A stretch of 38,521 nucleotides of DNA from Hyphobacterium sp. (lineage in GTDB: Bacteria; Pseudomonadota; Alphaproteobacteria; Caulobacterales; Maricaulaceae): the NCBI GenBank assembly GCA_021604625.1, contig BQJI01000004.1:1-38521 (forward strand), written 5' to 3'. This document shows, piece after piece, positions 25,354 to 34,244 of this stretch. Made by a program: the position numbers and the translations under genes. Within the stretch, counting starts at the first letter, position 1; each line of letters begins with the position of its first letter. Below the pieces are notes generated by a model that saw nothing but the letters and a program-made list of their open reading frames with translations, did not search any database and had not been told where the DNA came from.

Positions 25354-25899
25354 ATGCGTCCAGTATTTGTAGCCCTTCTTGGATTGGCCCTGATCGCTTG
25401 TGGTGGGCCCGAAGCCGACACCGACTCCGGAATGGCGGATCACACTGTCGATAATAACATGCCCGAGGTCGGGTTCGGGCTGGACCCGCAAGGTCCCGTC
25501 GAGACTCAACACACTGCGATTGATGTCCGCGCGAGCTGGATGCGACCGCATCCGGGCGGGCGTGATGTGACGGCGGCCTATATCGTGGTCAATCTGAGTG
25601 AAGGCAGTGAAGATTTACTCACCGGGGTCAGCATGGACGGTGCCGACCGGGTCGAGCTGCACGGCCATCTGATTGGCGAGGGCGGCGTTATGCAGATGCG
25701 CGCGATTGGACCTCAGCGCGTTACCAATGCAGGACCGCTCGTGTTTACGCCGGGCGCGCGGCATTTAATGGTGTTCGGTTTGCCCAATGTCGTTGAAGGC
25801 GATGTTGTGAACGGTGTGCTGGAATTTCAGAATGCGGGTGAGGTGCCGGTATCATTCGAGGTCCGGTCCATGCCACCGGGGCAAATGACGGATTACTGA
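25354..25899 (+). CDS. Copper chaperone PCu(A)C-family lipoprotein
   Basis: PCu(A)C proteins carry Cu(I) in the periplasm, usually for cytochrome oxidase assembly. The 181-residue product has a signal ending in L-I-A-C with Cys16, so it is probably a lipoprotein. The family's metal motif H-x-M...M...H-x-M appears in altered form: His103-Gly-His105 replaces the first H-x-M, followed by Met113/Met115 (GVMQM) and His137-Leu-Met139 (ARHLMVF). The Met-to-His change may alter copper-state preference. The ATG at 25354 with GGAG 8 bases upstream is chosen over ATG 25333. It lies 61 bases after trpS and its last 7 bases overlap the convergent membrane-protein gene. Confidence 0.85.
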   Translation: MRPVFVALLGLALIACGGPEADTDSGMADHTVDNNMPEVGFGLDPQGPVETQHTAIDVRASWMRPHPGGRDVTAAYIVVNLSEGSEDLLTGVSMDGADRVELHGHLIGEGGVMQMRAIGPQRVTNAGPLVFTPGARHLMVFGLPNVVEGDVVNGVLEFQNAGEVPVSFEVRSMPPGQMTDY

Positions 25900-26447
25900 G
25901 GCCGGGCCGTATAGCGCGCCGGATCGTAGGGTTTCGGCGCGCGGGGCCTGAACATCCAGGCCAGATAAAGCCCGATAATCATGCCGGGAATGCCGCCCAA
26001 TCCGATCAGATTGTCGTTTCCCAGCATATAGTAAGTGAAACCTGCGCCGAGGCTGAATATCAAAATTCCCAGACCTGCCAGAACGAAACCGACCCAAAGC
26101 GGATGGCCCTCGATAAAGTCGATCTGCGTGGACCGCGCCTGAAGCTTGCGGTGTAGTGCTGCATTGAAATCGCGGAACATATCCGCGTGGTTCGCCCATT
26201 CGCCGACGCTTTTCCATCGGCGCGAACCAAAGATGATCTGAGTGCCGTCATTGGCGCTGATGCGGCAGACAATCTGGCTGTCGCGGCCGGCCATTTCTAC
26301 GCCGAGCCGGACTTCCCGAATTTCGTCGAACGGAATCGCACGCCGTAATTTTCCATTCTCGGATACGGAAACCCGCTTTGATTCCAGTGCAATAATCTGT
26401 TCGTTAGATGCCGCACCGCGACGGTCGATATAGGTTTCTCCACTCAT
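25893..26447 (-). CDS. Uncharacterised membrane protein with PH-like N-terminal domain
   Basis: I recognise no named family. The 184-residue product has a soluble N-terminal half (residues 1-115) that alternates short beta strands, including IIALESKRVSV, RAIPFDEIREVRLGV and QIVCRISANDGTQIIFGSRR. This pattern resembles bacterial PH-like domains. A linker helix follows, then two hydrophobic helices (about 120-145 and 150-168) and a basic proline-rich tail. This suggests a membrane protein with a cytoplasmic sensory or scaffold domain. ATG 26447 is selected since AGGA lies 9 bases upstream; ATG 26456 is in frame but has the AGGA directly against it. It is convergent with the copper-chaperone gene (7-base overlap) and divergent from the universal stress protein gene. 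Confidence 0.7.
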   Translation of the reverse strand: MSGETYIDRRGAASNEQIIALESKRVSVSENGKLRRAIPFDEIREVRLGVEMAGRDSQIVCRISANDGTQIIFGSRRWKSVGEWANHADMFRDFNAALHRKLQARSTQIDFIEGHPLWVGFVLAGLGILIFSLGAGFTYYMLGNDNLIGLGGIPGMIIGLYLAWMFRPRAPKPYDPARYTARPQ

Positions 26448-26493
26448 GGAGCGCATTCCTATCTGGACGAATGGCCCCTGTCAGGCCAATTCT

Positions 26494-26976
26494 ATGCAGA
26501 TGAGCGACAACAGACGCAAATTCCTGGTCGTGGCAGACCAGAGTGAGGAATGCCGCACGGCGCTGTATTTTGCCGCAAAACGAGCCGAAGCGACCGATTG
26601 CGGGCTTGTCATTCTGGCGGTGATTGAACCGTCTACCTTTGATCACTGGATCGGCGTTTCGGAAACCATGCGGCGCGAAGCTGAAGCAGAAGCGGCAGAA
26701 TTGCTGGATTCACTGGCCGAAGATGCAGAGGCGGTTCGTGCTGAACGTCCGGAACTCATTTTGCGCGAAGATGAAAAACGCGATGCATTGGCGAAACTGA
26801 TTGAAGATGATGCGGCGATTTCCATTCTGGTGCTGGGTGCCTCGGAATCCGGAGAGGGCCCTGGTCCGTTGGTTGCGGCGTTGGCCAGAGGCCGCGCCAT
26901 CACCGGAAGTCGTCCGATCCCGGTTACAGTGGTGCCCGGAGGGCTTTCGCGCGAAGCCATAGATGATCTGACATAA
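26494..26976 (+). CDS. Universal stress protein (UspA-fold) domain protein
   Basis: The 160-residue protein has a single UspA-type domain. Strand one (FLVVADQSEECRTALYFAAKRA) carries the usual Asp near the N-terminus, and LVILAVIEP, ISILVLGASE and PIPVTVVPGG supply the other core strands. Most of the ATP-binding glycine loop (G-x2-G-x9-G-S/T) is recognisable only weakly as LGASESGEGPGPLVAAL, so nucleotide binding is uncertain. The central region is rich in Glu and Ala. Starts at 26494 or 26500 are both possible (MQMSDNRR); neither has a strong ribosome site. Its upstream region is shared with the divergent PH-like membrane-protein gene. USPs in this position precede the Nfu gene in related genomes (inference). 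Confidence 0.85.
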   Translation: MQMSDNRRKFLVVADQSEECRTALYFAAKRAEATDCGLVILAVIEPSTFDHWIGVSETMRREAEAEAAELLDSLAEDAEAVRAERPELILREDEKRDALAKLIEDDAAISILVLGASESGEGPGPLVAALARGRAITGSRPIPVTVVPGGLSREAIDDLT

Positions 26977-27039
26977 GCGCGGGTTGAAGATTGCCTGAGA
27001 AAGCGCCATGTGAAGGCTCAAGCGACAGATCGGTTTCCC

Positions 27040-27591
27040 ATGTTCATCCAGACTGAAGACACACCCAATCCGAATACGATGAAATTTCTTCCAGGCCGGG
27101 ACATCGCGCCTGACACGCCGCGGGAATTCGCGACGCCTGAAGATGCACAAGCTTCTTTGCTCGCACGTGAATTGTTCGCGGTAGATGGCGTAACCGGTGT
27201 TTTTTGCGGTGCCGACTACGTTTCCGTCTCCAAGGATGAGACGCTGGGTTGGCCACATATCAAGCCCGCCATTCTGGGCACGATCATGGATGTGCTGCAA
27301 TCGGGTCAGGCGCTGTTCGGTGACGCGGATGGTGAAACCGATTACGAGCCGGACAGTGCTGCGGCGAAAGAAATCAAGGAAATCATCGATACGCGCGTGC
27401 GCCCCGCGGTAGCGCGCGATGGCGGTGATATCATCTTCAAGGGCTTCGATGAGCAAACCGGAATTGTTGCGCTGGTGATGCGTGGCGCCTGTGCCGGCTG
27501 CCCGTCGTCAACGATGACGTTGAAGTCCGGAATCGAAAATCTTCTCAAACACTATGTTCCGGAAGTCCGTGAAGTCGTCGCGGTCGGCTAG
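27040..27591 (+). CDS. NifU family iron-sulfur carrier protein (Nfu)
   Basis: Nfu proteins hold a [4Fe-4S] cluster and deliver it to client enzymes. The 183-residue protein has an Nfu N-terminal domain (residues 1-90, starting with MFIQTEDTPNPNTMKFLPGR). A C-terminal NifU domain follows, with the cluster motif C151-A-G-C154 in RGACAGCPSSTMTLKSGIENLL. The N-terminal TPNPNTMKF signature is that of the alphaproteobacterial/mitochondrial NFU1 group. ATG 27040 is chosen because the family starts here; GTG 27010 is an in-frame alternative. It stands alone between the universal stress gene and tsaB with 66-base flanks. Confidence 0.93.
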   Translation: MFIQTEDTPNPNTMKFLPGRDIAPDTPREFATPEDAQASLLARELFAVDGVTGVFCGADYVSVSKDETLGWPHIKPAILGTIMDVLQSGQALFGDADGETDYEPDSAAAKEIKEIIDTRVRPAVARDGGDIIFKGFDEQTGIVALVMRGACAGCPSSTMTLKSGIENLLKHYVPEVREVVAVG

Positions 27592-27657
27592 GGAATATCG
27601 TTCCTGCTACCGCCACTTTCAATCGACGAAGTGCGTGCAATCCTTTAATTCAGTGTC

Positions 27658-28323
27658 ATGAATCTGCTTGTCATTGATACCACAGGCCCGGCCTGTTCGG
27701 TGGCGCTTCGCTGTCCTGACCGAGCCGACCTGATCGTGTCGGAGCAAATGGCACGTGGTCAGGCCGAACGGCTTGCGCCGATGACACAGGAAATTCTGGC
27801 ATCAGCCGGTTTACGACCGCCGGACATCGACAGGGTTGGCGTGACGACGGGGCCGGGCAGTTTTGCAGGAACGCGGGTCGGGGTTGCTTTTGCGCGCGGT
27901 CTGGCACTGGCGACCGGCGCTGAATGTGTCGGCGTTTCCTGTTTGCAATGGTGGGCGAGTGGCGTTGATCCAGCGATCAACCATCCGGTAATTGCTGTCC
28001 ATGATGCCCGCAGGGGCGAGCTGGTCATCCAAAGTTTTACCAGCGGCAAGGCGCTGGACGCCCCGCTGACGCTGTCGATCGATGCAGCGCAGGCGTTGCT
28101 GTTGGAACAGCTAGAGTCAGGAGCTCCTGTGGAGGCTTTGAACCTCATCGGTTCGGGCGCCCGGTTCATTTTTCCGGCCGAGGAAGGCGCGCCTGTTGAT
28201 TTCAACCCGGAACTGGTCGACTTGCTCGACCTGGTTTCGAATCTGACGCCGCCTTTTAATTCGCCGCGACCTTTCTATGCACGCCCGCCAGATGCCAAGC
28301 TTCCCGGCGGTGTTTCCGCGTGA
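27658..28323 (+). CDS. tsaB: tRNA threonylcarbamoyladenosine biosynthesis protein TsaB
   Basis: TsaB binds TsaD and TsaE and supports N6-threonylcarbamoyladenosine formation at A37 of ANN-decoding tRNAs. The 221-residue protein has the ASKHA-type N-terminus NLLVIDTTGPACSVALRC, the VGVTTGPGSFAGTRVGVAFARGLALA segment (around residues 59-84), and AVHDARRGELVIQSF. Its length fits TsaB rather than the longer TsaD, and it lacks the HxxxH metal site of TsaD. No clear ribosome site precedes ATG 27658. The TGA overlaps the rimI GTG, a conserved tsaB-rimI pair. Confidence 0.93.
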   Translation: MNLLVIDTTGPACSVALRCPDRADLIVSEQMARGQAERLAPMTQEILASAGLRPPDIDRVGVTTGPGSFAGTRVGVAFARGLALATGAECVGVSCLQWWASGVDPAINHPVIAVHDARRGELVIQSFTSGKALDAPLTLSIDAAQALLLEQLESGAPVEALNLIGSGARFIFPAEEGAPVDFNPELVDLLDLVSNLTPPFNSPRPFYARPPDAKLPGGVSA

Positions 28324-28754
28324 TTATTCATCACGTTGAGAAACCGGGATGCGGGACGCTGGCCCAATTGCACGCCGACTGTTTTCCTCGCGGGTGGTCA
28401 GCACTGGAGCTGGCGGAACTTCTGGCCGAACCGGGCATGATTTCGCTTTCAGAAGGCAGGCCAAAGGCCCGGGGATTTATTCTGTGCCGGGTGGTTCTGG
28501 ATGAGGCCGAAATTCTCACTCTTGCGGTCGCACGAGAATGTCGCGGCCTGGGCATTGGCCACGCCCTGCTCGATCAAGCTGTGTCGCGGGCAGAACTGGC
28601 GGGCGCAAAGTCTGTTTTTCTGGAAGTCTCCACGCGCAATGAGGCCGCTATCACCCTCTACACCAAGTGTGGCTTTGTGCGAGGAGGCCTTCGGCGCGAC
28701 TACTACGCAGATGGATCCGATGCGTTGGTGATGGAAAAGACACTCCGTGAATAG
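28320..28754 (+). CDS. rimI: Ribosomal protein bS18-alanine N-acetyltransferase RimI
   Basis: RimI acetylates the N-terminal alanine of ribosomal protein S18. The 144-residue GNAT-fold protein shows the CoA-binding motif A, LTLAVARECRGLGIGHALLDQAV (about residues 63-85, R-x-x-G-I-G core), followed by VFLEVSTRNEAAITLYTKCGF and GLRRDYYADGSDALVM. The strand pair EVSxxNxAAxxLYxxxGF is typical of RimI. GTG 28320 overlaps the TsaB stop in a GTGA junction and fits the expected length, so it is the likely start. Together with tsaB upstream it forms a tRNA/ribosome modification pair; fur follows 55 bases on. Confidence 0.93.
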   Translation: MIIHHVEKPGCGTLAQLHADCFPRGWSALELAELLAEPGMISLSEGRPKARGFILCRVVLDEAEILTLAVARECRGLGIGHALLDQAVSRAELAGAKSVFLEVSTRNEAAITLYTKCGFVRGGLRRDYYADGSDALVMEKTLRE

Positions 28755-28809
28755 ACGTATGCGGCAGTCCGTCCTATGTCTGCGGGTGAGGTCTTACTGG
28801 GGAAGTTGA

Positions 28810-29232
28810 ATGCCGGACAAGATTGAAAAACTTTGCATCGATAAAGGCCTGCGCATGACAGATCAGCGCCGCGTCATCGCGCGCATTCTGTCGGAGGCCG
28901 AAGATCACCCTGATGCGGAGGAATTGCACCGGCGAGCATCATCAGAGGATGACCGGATCTCGCTGGCGACCGTGTACCGTACCGTCCGGCTGTTCGAAGA
29001 GGCGGGTATTATTGAACGGCATGATTTCCGTGATGGCCGTGCGAGATATGAAGAAGCCAGCGATGATCACCATGACCATTTGATTGATTTGCGCTCGGGT
29101 GAAGTCATTGAATTTGTCAATGAAGAGATCGAAAGACTGCAAGAGGCTGTCGCTCGCAAGCTTGGCTATCGCCTGGTTGATCACCGGCTGGAGCTTTATG
29201 CGGTTCCGCTTGACACAGACGATCGCACGTAA
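28810..29232 (+). CDS. fur: Fur family transcriptional regulator
   Basis: Fur-family regulators repress metal-uptake genes when bound to iron or manganese. The 140-residue product has the N-terminal winged helix (LRMTDQRRVIARIL, then SLATVYRTVRLFEEAGII at about residues 54-71) and the C-terminal dimerisation domain with the HHDHLI metal-binding block (near 89-94). The C-terminal CxxC pairs of E. coli Fur are missing; the only cysteine is at position 9. That is a common form in Alphaproteobacteria, where such a protein may act as Fur or as the manganese-responsive Mur. ATG 28810 has a GGGGAAG site upstream. It sits between rimI and a Tet-family transporter gene, 12 bases from the latter. Confidence 0.93.
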   Translation: MPDKIEKLCIDKGLRMTDQRRVIARILSEAEDHPDAEELHRRASSEDDRISLATVYRTVRLFEEAGIIERHDFRDGRARYEEASDDHHDHLIDLRSGEVIEFVNEEIERLQEAVARKLGYRLVDHRLELYAVPLDTDDRT

Positions 29233-29244
29233 AGCGCGCGGCTT

Positions 29245-30474
29245 TTGTTGATCTCACGCACGCCCGGTCGGAATGCCCTGGCCTTCATTTTTGTCACGGT
29301 TCTGGTCGATATGATCGGGCTGGGAATTATCATTCCCGTTCTTCCTGACCTGATTATGGACCTGACCGGCCTTGCTCTGCCTCAAGCGGCCTTGTGGGGC
29401 GGCGCATTGGCGATGCTGTACGCCTTCATGCAATTTGTCTGCGCCCCGATTGTCGGCAATCTGTCAGACCGGTTCGGTCGACGTCCGGTGCTGCTTTTTG
29501 CGCTGGCCGGGTTCTCTCTGGATTATCTGATCATGGGGCTCGCCCCCTATCTGTGGGTGTTGTTCATTGGGCGTATTCTGTCCGGCGTGTTTGGCGCGAC
29601 CTACACAACGGCGAGCGCCTTCATTGCGGATATTTCACCACCGGACAAAAGGGGCGCGAATTTCGGGCTGATTGGTGCGGCTTTCGGGCTCGGTTTCATT
29701 ATCGGGCCGGTTATTGGTGGATTGCTGGGTGAGCTCGATCATCGGTTGCCGTTTTTTGCGGCAGCGACGCTTGGTTTTGCCAACCTTGTCTACGGCGCCA
29801 TCGTGCTCCCCGAGACACTGTCAGATGAAAACCGGCGACCGTTTCGTCTGTTCAATTCAAATCCTTTCGGTGCGCTGTTTCAATTGCGGCAGTTTCCGAT
29901 CGTGTTCGGCTTGCTGGGTGCATTGGCGCTTTTTCATCTTGGCCACACCTCATTACCTGCCGTGTGGGCTTATTTTGGTATCGAGCAATATGGCTGGTCG
30001 AAACTCGAAATTGGCATTTCATTGGGTGTTGTCGGTCTGGCTTCGGCCTTTGTTCAGGGTTTCCTGGCGCGAAAAGCGATTCCGGCGCTGGGGGCAAAAC
30101 GCGCGGCGCTCATCGGATTTTCCATCGCCGCTGCGGCCTATTGGGGATATGCGCTGGCTCCGAATTCAACCGTTCTCTACGTCGTCATTGTCCTCGGTGC
30201 GCTGGCGGGTATTGGCGGTCCGGCCCTGCAGGGTATCATGTCGAACCAGGTGCCAGGTAACATGCAGGGTGCGCTGTCCGGCGCGACCACCAGCCTTGCC
30301 TCGCTGATGACGGTGGTGGGCCCGGGTTTGATGACGTATATCTTTTATTCGTTTTCCAATCAGGACGCTGCTGTCTATTTCCCAGGTGCGCCATTCGCGC
30401 TGGCAGGCGTTCTGACCGTTCTTGCTGTTATCGTAATTGCCCGCGTTATCGGTCAAAAAAAGGTTATGGCCTAG
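29245..30474 (+). CDS. Tet-type MFS transporter (TCR/Tet family)
   Basis: The 409-residue protein has 12 predicted membrane helices and belongs to the DHA1 class of major facilitator efflux pumps, closest in pattern to Tet(A)-like proteins: FIFVTVLVDMIGLGIIIPVLPDLI in helix 1, motif A GNLSDRFGRRPVLLF (around residues 72-86), YTTASAFIADISPPDKRGANFGLIGAAFGLGFIIGP (helix 4-5), and ALAGIGGPALQGIMS. Substrate cannot be told from sequence; many chromosomal members are intrinsic and not resistance genes. The start is a TTG (29245, or 29248), as no ATG or GTG lies near; ribosome site is poor. It begins 12 bases after fur, so it may be co-transcribed with it. Confidence 0.82.
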   Translation: MLISRTPGRNALAFIFVTVLVDMIGLGIIIPVLPDLIMDLTGLALPQAALWGGALAMLYAFMQFVCAPIVGNLSDRFGRRPVLLFALAGFSLDYLIMGLAPYLWVLFIGRILSGVFGATYTTASAFIADISPPDKRGANFGLIGAAFGLGFIIGPVIGGLLGELDHRLPFFAAATLGFANLVYGAIVLPETLSDENRRPFRLFNSNPFGALFQLRQFPIVFGLLGALALFHLGHTSLPAVWAYFGIEQYGWSKLEIGISLGVVGLASAFVQGFLARKAIPALGAKRAALIGFSIAAAAYWGYALAPNSTVLYVVIVLGALAGIGGPALQGIMSNQVPGNMQGALSGATTSLASLMTVVGPGLMTYIFYSFSNQDAAVYFPGAPFALAGVLTVLAVIVIARVIGQKKVMA

Positions 30475-30540
30475 GCGGGGCTTGCGATTTCACCCGCTTT
30501 CAATCATAACCCGCGCCTCTTTGAAATAGACGGGTTGGAC

Positions 30541-31911
30541 ATGGCGCCGCAGCGCAAGAAGCTTTTTATCAAAACCTATGGCTGTCAGATGAATGTCTAT
30601 GACAGCGAGCGCATGCGTGATGTGCTCGCGCCGCTGGGGTACGAGCCGATCGACGCGCCGGATGATGCAGACCTTGTCATTCTGAACACCTGCCATATTC
30701 GCGAGAAAGCTGCGGAAAAAGTCTATTCCGAACTTGGCCGCTTGCGTCCGCACAAGGACGCAAAAGCCGACAGCAATCGTCCGATGACCATCGCTGTGGC
30801 CGGTTGTGTCGGGCAGGCTGAAGGCGCCGAGATTATGAAACGCGCGCCGGTTGTTGACCTGGTGGTCGGGCCACAAACCTATCACAAATTGCCGGAACTC
30901 ATCGCCCAGACCCATCGGGCCCGCGGCGAACGACTGGAAACGGAATTCGAACCGGTGGCAAAATTTGATGCGCTGGCCGGGGATCGTGCGGTTGAAGGCC
31001 ATTCCGCCTTCCTCACCGTACAGGAAGGTTGCGATAAATTCTGCACTTTCTGTGTGGTGCCCTATACGAGGGGAGCAGAATGGTCTCGACCGGTTGACCA
31101 GATCGTCGCGGAAGCACGAATTCTTGCCTCCAAAGGTGTTCGCGAAATCACGCTTCTGGGGCAAAACGTCAATGCCTATCACGGCGAGGCTCCGGCGGGT
31201 CGTGAGGCCGATGGCGCTTGGGGGCTGGGGCGATTGCTTCGGCATCTGGCGTTGATCGGCGGGTTGGATCGCATCCGATATACGACGTCTCATCCGCGCG
31301 ATATGGATGACGAGCTGATTGCGGCACATGGCGATCTGGAATGCCTGATGCCATATTTGCATTTACCGGTGCAATCGGGGTCCGACAAAATTCTGAAGGC
31401 CATGAACCGCCAGCACAGTTTCGAGGAATATGCGCGCGTGATCGAGAAAGTTCGTTCCGTGCGTCCTGATATCGCCATTTCCGGCGACTTCATTGTCGGT
31501 TTTCCCGGCGAAACCGATGTGGATTTCGAAGCGACACTTCAAGGCGTGCGCGAGATAAATTACGCGTCTGCTTTCTCCTTTAAATATTCCCGGCGGCCGG
31601 GCACGCCCGGAGCGGCCATGCCGCTCCAGATCGATGAGGCGGTTGCATCTGAACGTCTTCAGACCTTGCAATCCCTGCTGGTCGAGCAGCAAACCGGTTT
31701 CAATCGGACGCAGATTGGAAAGCGTTTGCCTGTTTTATTCGAGAAGGCGGGCCGCATTGACGGGCAACTCCATGGCCGGTCACCCTATTTGCAATCGCTG
31801 CATTGTGATGCGCCGAGCCACCTCGTCGGACAGATCGCTGACGTTGTCATCACCGATGCAACGCGGAATTCCCTCACCGGCCGGCTGGTCGAAAAGGCAG
31901 ATGCGGCTTGA
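30541..31911 (+). CDS. miaB: tRNA-2-methylthio-N6-dimethylallyladenosine synthase MiaB
   Basis: MiaB adds the methylthio group to i6A37 of tRNAs, using two [4Fe-4S] clusters. The 456-residue product has the N-terminal UPF0004 cluster cysteines Cys15, Cys51 and Cys89. The radical SAM motif C164-x3-C168-x2-C171 lies within [22 protein letters not shown]-binding [11 protein letters not shown] stretch follows, then [16 protein letters not shown] and [10 protein letters not shown], and a C-terminal TRAM domain. ATG 30541 is chosen; a TTG six bases earlier would add two residues. It is the first gene of a miaB-ybeZ-ybeY-corC-lnt series with the same order as in E. coli; its TGA overlaps the ybeZ start (TTGA). 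Confidence 0.95.
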   Translation: MAPQRKKLFIKTYGCQMNVYDSERMRDVLAPLGYEPIDAPDDADLVILNTCHIREKAAEKVYSELGRLRPHKDAKADSNRPMTIAVAGCVGQAEGAEIMKRAPVVDLVVGPQTYHKLPELIAQTHRARGERLETEFEPVAKFDALAGDRAVEGHSAFLTVQEGCDKFCTFCVVPYTRGAEWSRPVDQIVAEARILASKGVREITLLGQNVNAYHGEAPAGREADGAWGLGRLLRHLALIGGLDRIRYTTSHPRDMDDELIAAHGDLECLMPYLHLPVQSGSDKILKAMNRQHSFEEYARVIEKVRSVRPDIAISGDFIVGFPGETDVDFEATLQGVREINYASAFSFKYSRRPGTPGAAMPLQIDEAVASERLQTLQSLLVEQQTGFNRTQIGKRLPVLFEKAGRIDGQLHGRSPYLQSLHCDAPSHLVGQIADVVITDATRNSLTGRLVEKADAA

Positions 31912-32918
31912 GCTCGTCCCGCACATCCAAACCCCGGTCCCGCGCAAGCAAGCCAAGAAAAGATCCGGTTGAGACGTTGCATTTTGATGACAGCGACCGT
32001 GTCCGACTGCTCGCCGGAGTCGGCGACCGCCATCTGATCCTGATCGAGGATGAGCTGGGCGTCCGGCTTTCCGCGCCCGGCGGTGGCCAGATCCAGATTT
32101 CCGGGGCCGACCCCAAAACCCGGCTTGATGCAAAGCGGGTCGTCAATCGACTCTATTCGCGCCTCGAACAGCAGATGACGTGTGATGAATCCGATATCAG
32201 ATCGGTTCTGCATCTGGACGATGCGCAGGCCAAAGCGGTCGATTCCTCCGTTATCCGCGTCCCGCGCGGGGCCAGCTTCATGGCGCGTACACCGCGCCAG
32301 GGCGAGTATATCCGTGCGTTGAACGATCCCGGCGAAACCGATTTGATATTCGGAGTTGGTCCCGCTGGAACCGGAAAGACGCTATTGGCCGTCGCCTATG
32401 GCGCAGCACAACTGGCGCTGAAAGCGGTGGACCGTCTGATTATCACACGCCCTGCCGTCGAGGCCGGCGAGAAGTTGGGCTTTCTTCCGGGCGATTTGGC
32501 TGAGAAAGTAGATCCCTATCTCTTGCCAGTCTGGGATGCGCTGACAGATGCGCTGGGTCGTACGCAGATGGAAAAGCTGCGCGAAGACAAGCGCATCGAG
32601 GTCGCACCACTCGCTTTTATGCGCGGGCGAACGCTGAATCGCGCCATCGTTATTGTCGACGAAGCGCAGAACGCGACGCGTGCCCAGATGCGCATGGTGC
32701 TTACGCGGCTCGGCGAAGGTTCGCGGATGATCGTGACGGGCGATCCGACCCAGACAGATCTGGATCACCGCCAACCTTCCGGCTTGCCCGAAGCGCTTGA
32801 AATCCTGGATGGGGACAAGGCCGTGCGTATCATTCGTTTTGAGCGGCAGGACGTGGTTCGGCACAATCTTGTCGGCCGTATTGTCGAGGCCTATGAGCGC
32901 AGGGATTCGGCAAAGTAG
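31908..32918 (+). CDS. ybeZ: PhoH-like ATPase YbeZ
   Basis: The 336-residue protein is a PhoH-family ATPase that partners with the RNase YbeY; the family may be an RNA helicase or NTPase in ribosome quality control. The N-terminal ~90 residues form a KH-like nucleic-acid domain ([21 protein letters not shown]). The PhoH core has Walker A GPAGTGKT (residues 151-158), the [18 protein letters not shown] segment, Walker [11 protein letters not shown] and [19 protein letters not shown] 31908 overlapping the miaB stop is the likely start, as no ATG is better placed. The N-terminal 20 residues are basic and Ser-rich. Confidence 0.92.
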   Translation: MSSSRTSKPRSRASKPRKDPVETLHFDDSDRVRLLAGVGDRHLILIEDELGVRLSAPGGGQIQISGADPKTRLDAKRVVNRLYSRLEQQMTCDESDIRSVLHLDDAQAKAVDSSVIRVPRGASFMARTPRQGEYIRALNDPGETDLIFGVGPAGTGKTLLAVAYGAAQLALKAVDRLIITRPAVEAGEKLGFLPGDLAEKVDPYLLPVWDALTDALGRTQMEKLREDKRIEVAPLAFMRGRTLNRAIVIVDEAQNATRAQMRMVLTRLGEGSRMIVTGDPTQTDLDHRQPSGLPEALEILDGDKAVRIIRFERQDVVRHNLVGRIVEAYERRDSAK

Positions 32919-32922
32919 ATCA

Positions 32923-33384
32923 ATGACCCTTTCCTTTGACCTGATCGCGGAGGCTGATGGCTGGCCCGAAGCGGATCAACTCTCTGACGTCATTGCCAAA
33001 ACGCTGGACGCTCTCGCGTGCGAACAAAAACTGTCGGAGGGGCGCCGTATCTGTTTCCTGTTTACCGATGACATTGCGATGGCGGAGCTCAACGGCCTTC
33101 ATCGTGGCAGGTCGCGCCCGACAAATGTCCTGTCATTTCCTGCGCACGAAAGCGCAGAGGATGAGTTGGGTGATATCGCATTTGGCCGGGAAACGGTTTT
33201 CAGGGAAGCGCACGAAAAGTCGATTTCTGTCATCGATCATGTTGCGCATCTGGTTGTGCATGGAGTCTTGCATTTGTTAGGCTATGATCACGAAACACAG
33301 TTGGAAGCGGAAACCATGGAAGCCATTGAGCGCGGAACGCTCTCTCGCATTGGCATTGCTGATCCCTATCTGGGGGAGCGGTGA
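32923..33384 (+). CDS. ybeY: Endoribonuclease YbeY
   Basis: YbeY is a single-strand-specific metal-dependent endoribonuclease needed for 16S rRNA maturation and 70S quality control. The 153-residue protein carries the zinc motif H-x3-H-x5-H at His113, His117 and His123 (VVHGVLHLLGYDH), plus TNVLSFPA and ELGDI before it. ATG 32923 is used: ybeZ ends at 32918, 4 bases upstream. Earlier in-frame codons lie inside ybeZ, so they were not used. Its TGA overlaps the corC start by a single base (TGATG). Confidence 0.95.
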   Translation: MTLSFDLIAEADGWPEADQLSDVIAKTLDALACEQKLSEGRRICFLFTDDIAMAELNGLHRGRSRPTNVLSFPAHESAEDELGDIAFGRETVFREAHEKSISVIDHVAHLVVHGVLHLLGYDHETQLEAETMEAIERGTLSRIGIADPYLGER

Positions 33385-34244
33385 TGAGTGACACAGCAGA
33401 CGGTCGAAGTTGGCGGGCTCGATTTGCGCGTTTACTTGGGCAATCGGGCCAGCGGTCTGCCGCACAGGATGATCACAACGGTTTTGCCGCCAACGTCAAA
33501 CTCTTCGACCAAATGCAGGTCGAGGATGTCATGGTTCCACGCGCCGACATCGTTGGCATAGAAGTTGGAACGCCGCTTGGGGAATTGATCGGCGCTTTTT
33601 CCAATGCTGCACATTCACGATTGCCAATTTATCGCGATACGCTGGATGACCCGCTCGGCGTTGCGCACATTAAGGATGTCATGGCGCAACTGGTCCCGAT
33701 CGTATCGGAGCCGGAAAACAGTTGGGCTGAAAAACGTATTCTGAGCGACATAAGGCGACCCTTGCTGTTTGCCCCGCCATCGATGCGGGCCATTGACCTC
33801 CTGCTCCGCATGCAGGCGCGCCGGATGCATCTGGCGCTCGTTGTTGACGAATATGGCGGCACGGACGGGCTCGTGACACTTGAAGACCTGCTTGAACCCA
33901 TCGTGGGCGATATCGAAGATGAACACGATGAAGAGGTTGCGCCGGGCATCGTACCGAAAGGCAATGGTGTCTGGGTGGCAGATGCGCGCGCAGCTATCGA
34001 GGAATTGGAACGGATCATTGGCCGCGAGATCGTGGACCGCGAAACCGATGATGATGTCGATACGTTGGGAGGGCTTGTTTTCATGCTCGCAGGCCGGGTT
34101 CCCGAGCGCGGGGAGATTATTCCGCATCCCGGCGGGTTTGATTTTGAAGTCCTCGATGCTGACCCGCGTCGGATAAAGCGACTTCGGATCCGGAAACGTT
34201 CGAAAAATGCAGACGCGGCGTCGCGAGACCGGCAGCCAGTATGA
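33384..34244 (+). CDS. corC: CorC/HlyC-family CBS-domain protein
   Basis: The 286-residue protein has two CBS domains (starting at VEDVMVPRADIVGIEV, about residue 46; the second at ~115-170 with LALVVDEYGGTDGLVTLEDLLEPIVGDI) and a C-terminal CorC_HlyC transporter-associated domain (about 180-275). It has no membrane helices of its own, unlike the CNNM/DUF21 fusion members. E. coli YbeX, in the same gene position, was linked to cobalt/magnesium efflux and more recently to ribosome assembly; role here is inference. The start is ATG 33384 (GTG 33381 is the alternative). The TGA overlaps the lnt ATG. Confidence 0.9.
   Translation: MSDTADGRSWRARFARLLGQSGQRSAAQDDHNGFAANVKLFDQMQVEDVMVPRADIVGIEVGTPLGELIGAFSNAAHSRLPIYRDTLDDPLGVAHIKDVMAQLVPIVSEPENSWAEKRILSDIRRPLLFAPPSMRAIDLLLRMQARRMHLALVVDEYGGTDGLVTLEDLLEPIVGDIEDEHDEEVAPGIVPKGNGVWVADARAAIEELERIIGREIVDRETDDDVDTLGGLVFMLAGRVPERGEIIPHPGGFDFEVLDADPRRIKRLRIRKRSKNADAASRDRQPV

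Noticed and set aside
30490..31362. 290-codon open frame on the minus strand opposite miaB
   Set aside because: miaB is certain on the plus strand with all cysteine motifs; the antisense frame has no recognisable domain and is a codon-bias shadow.
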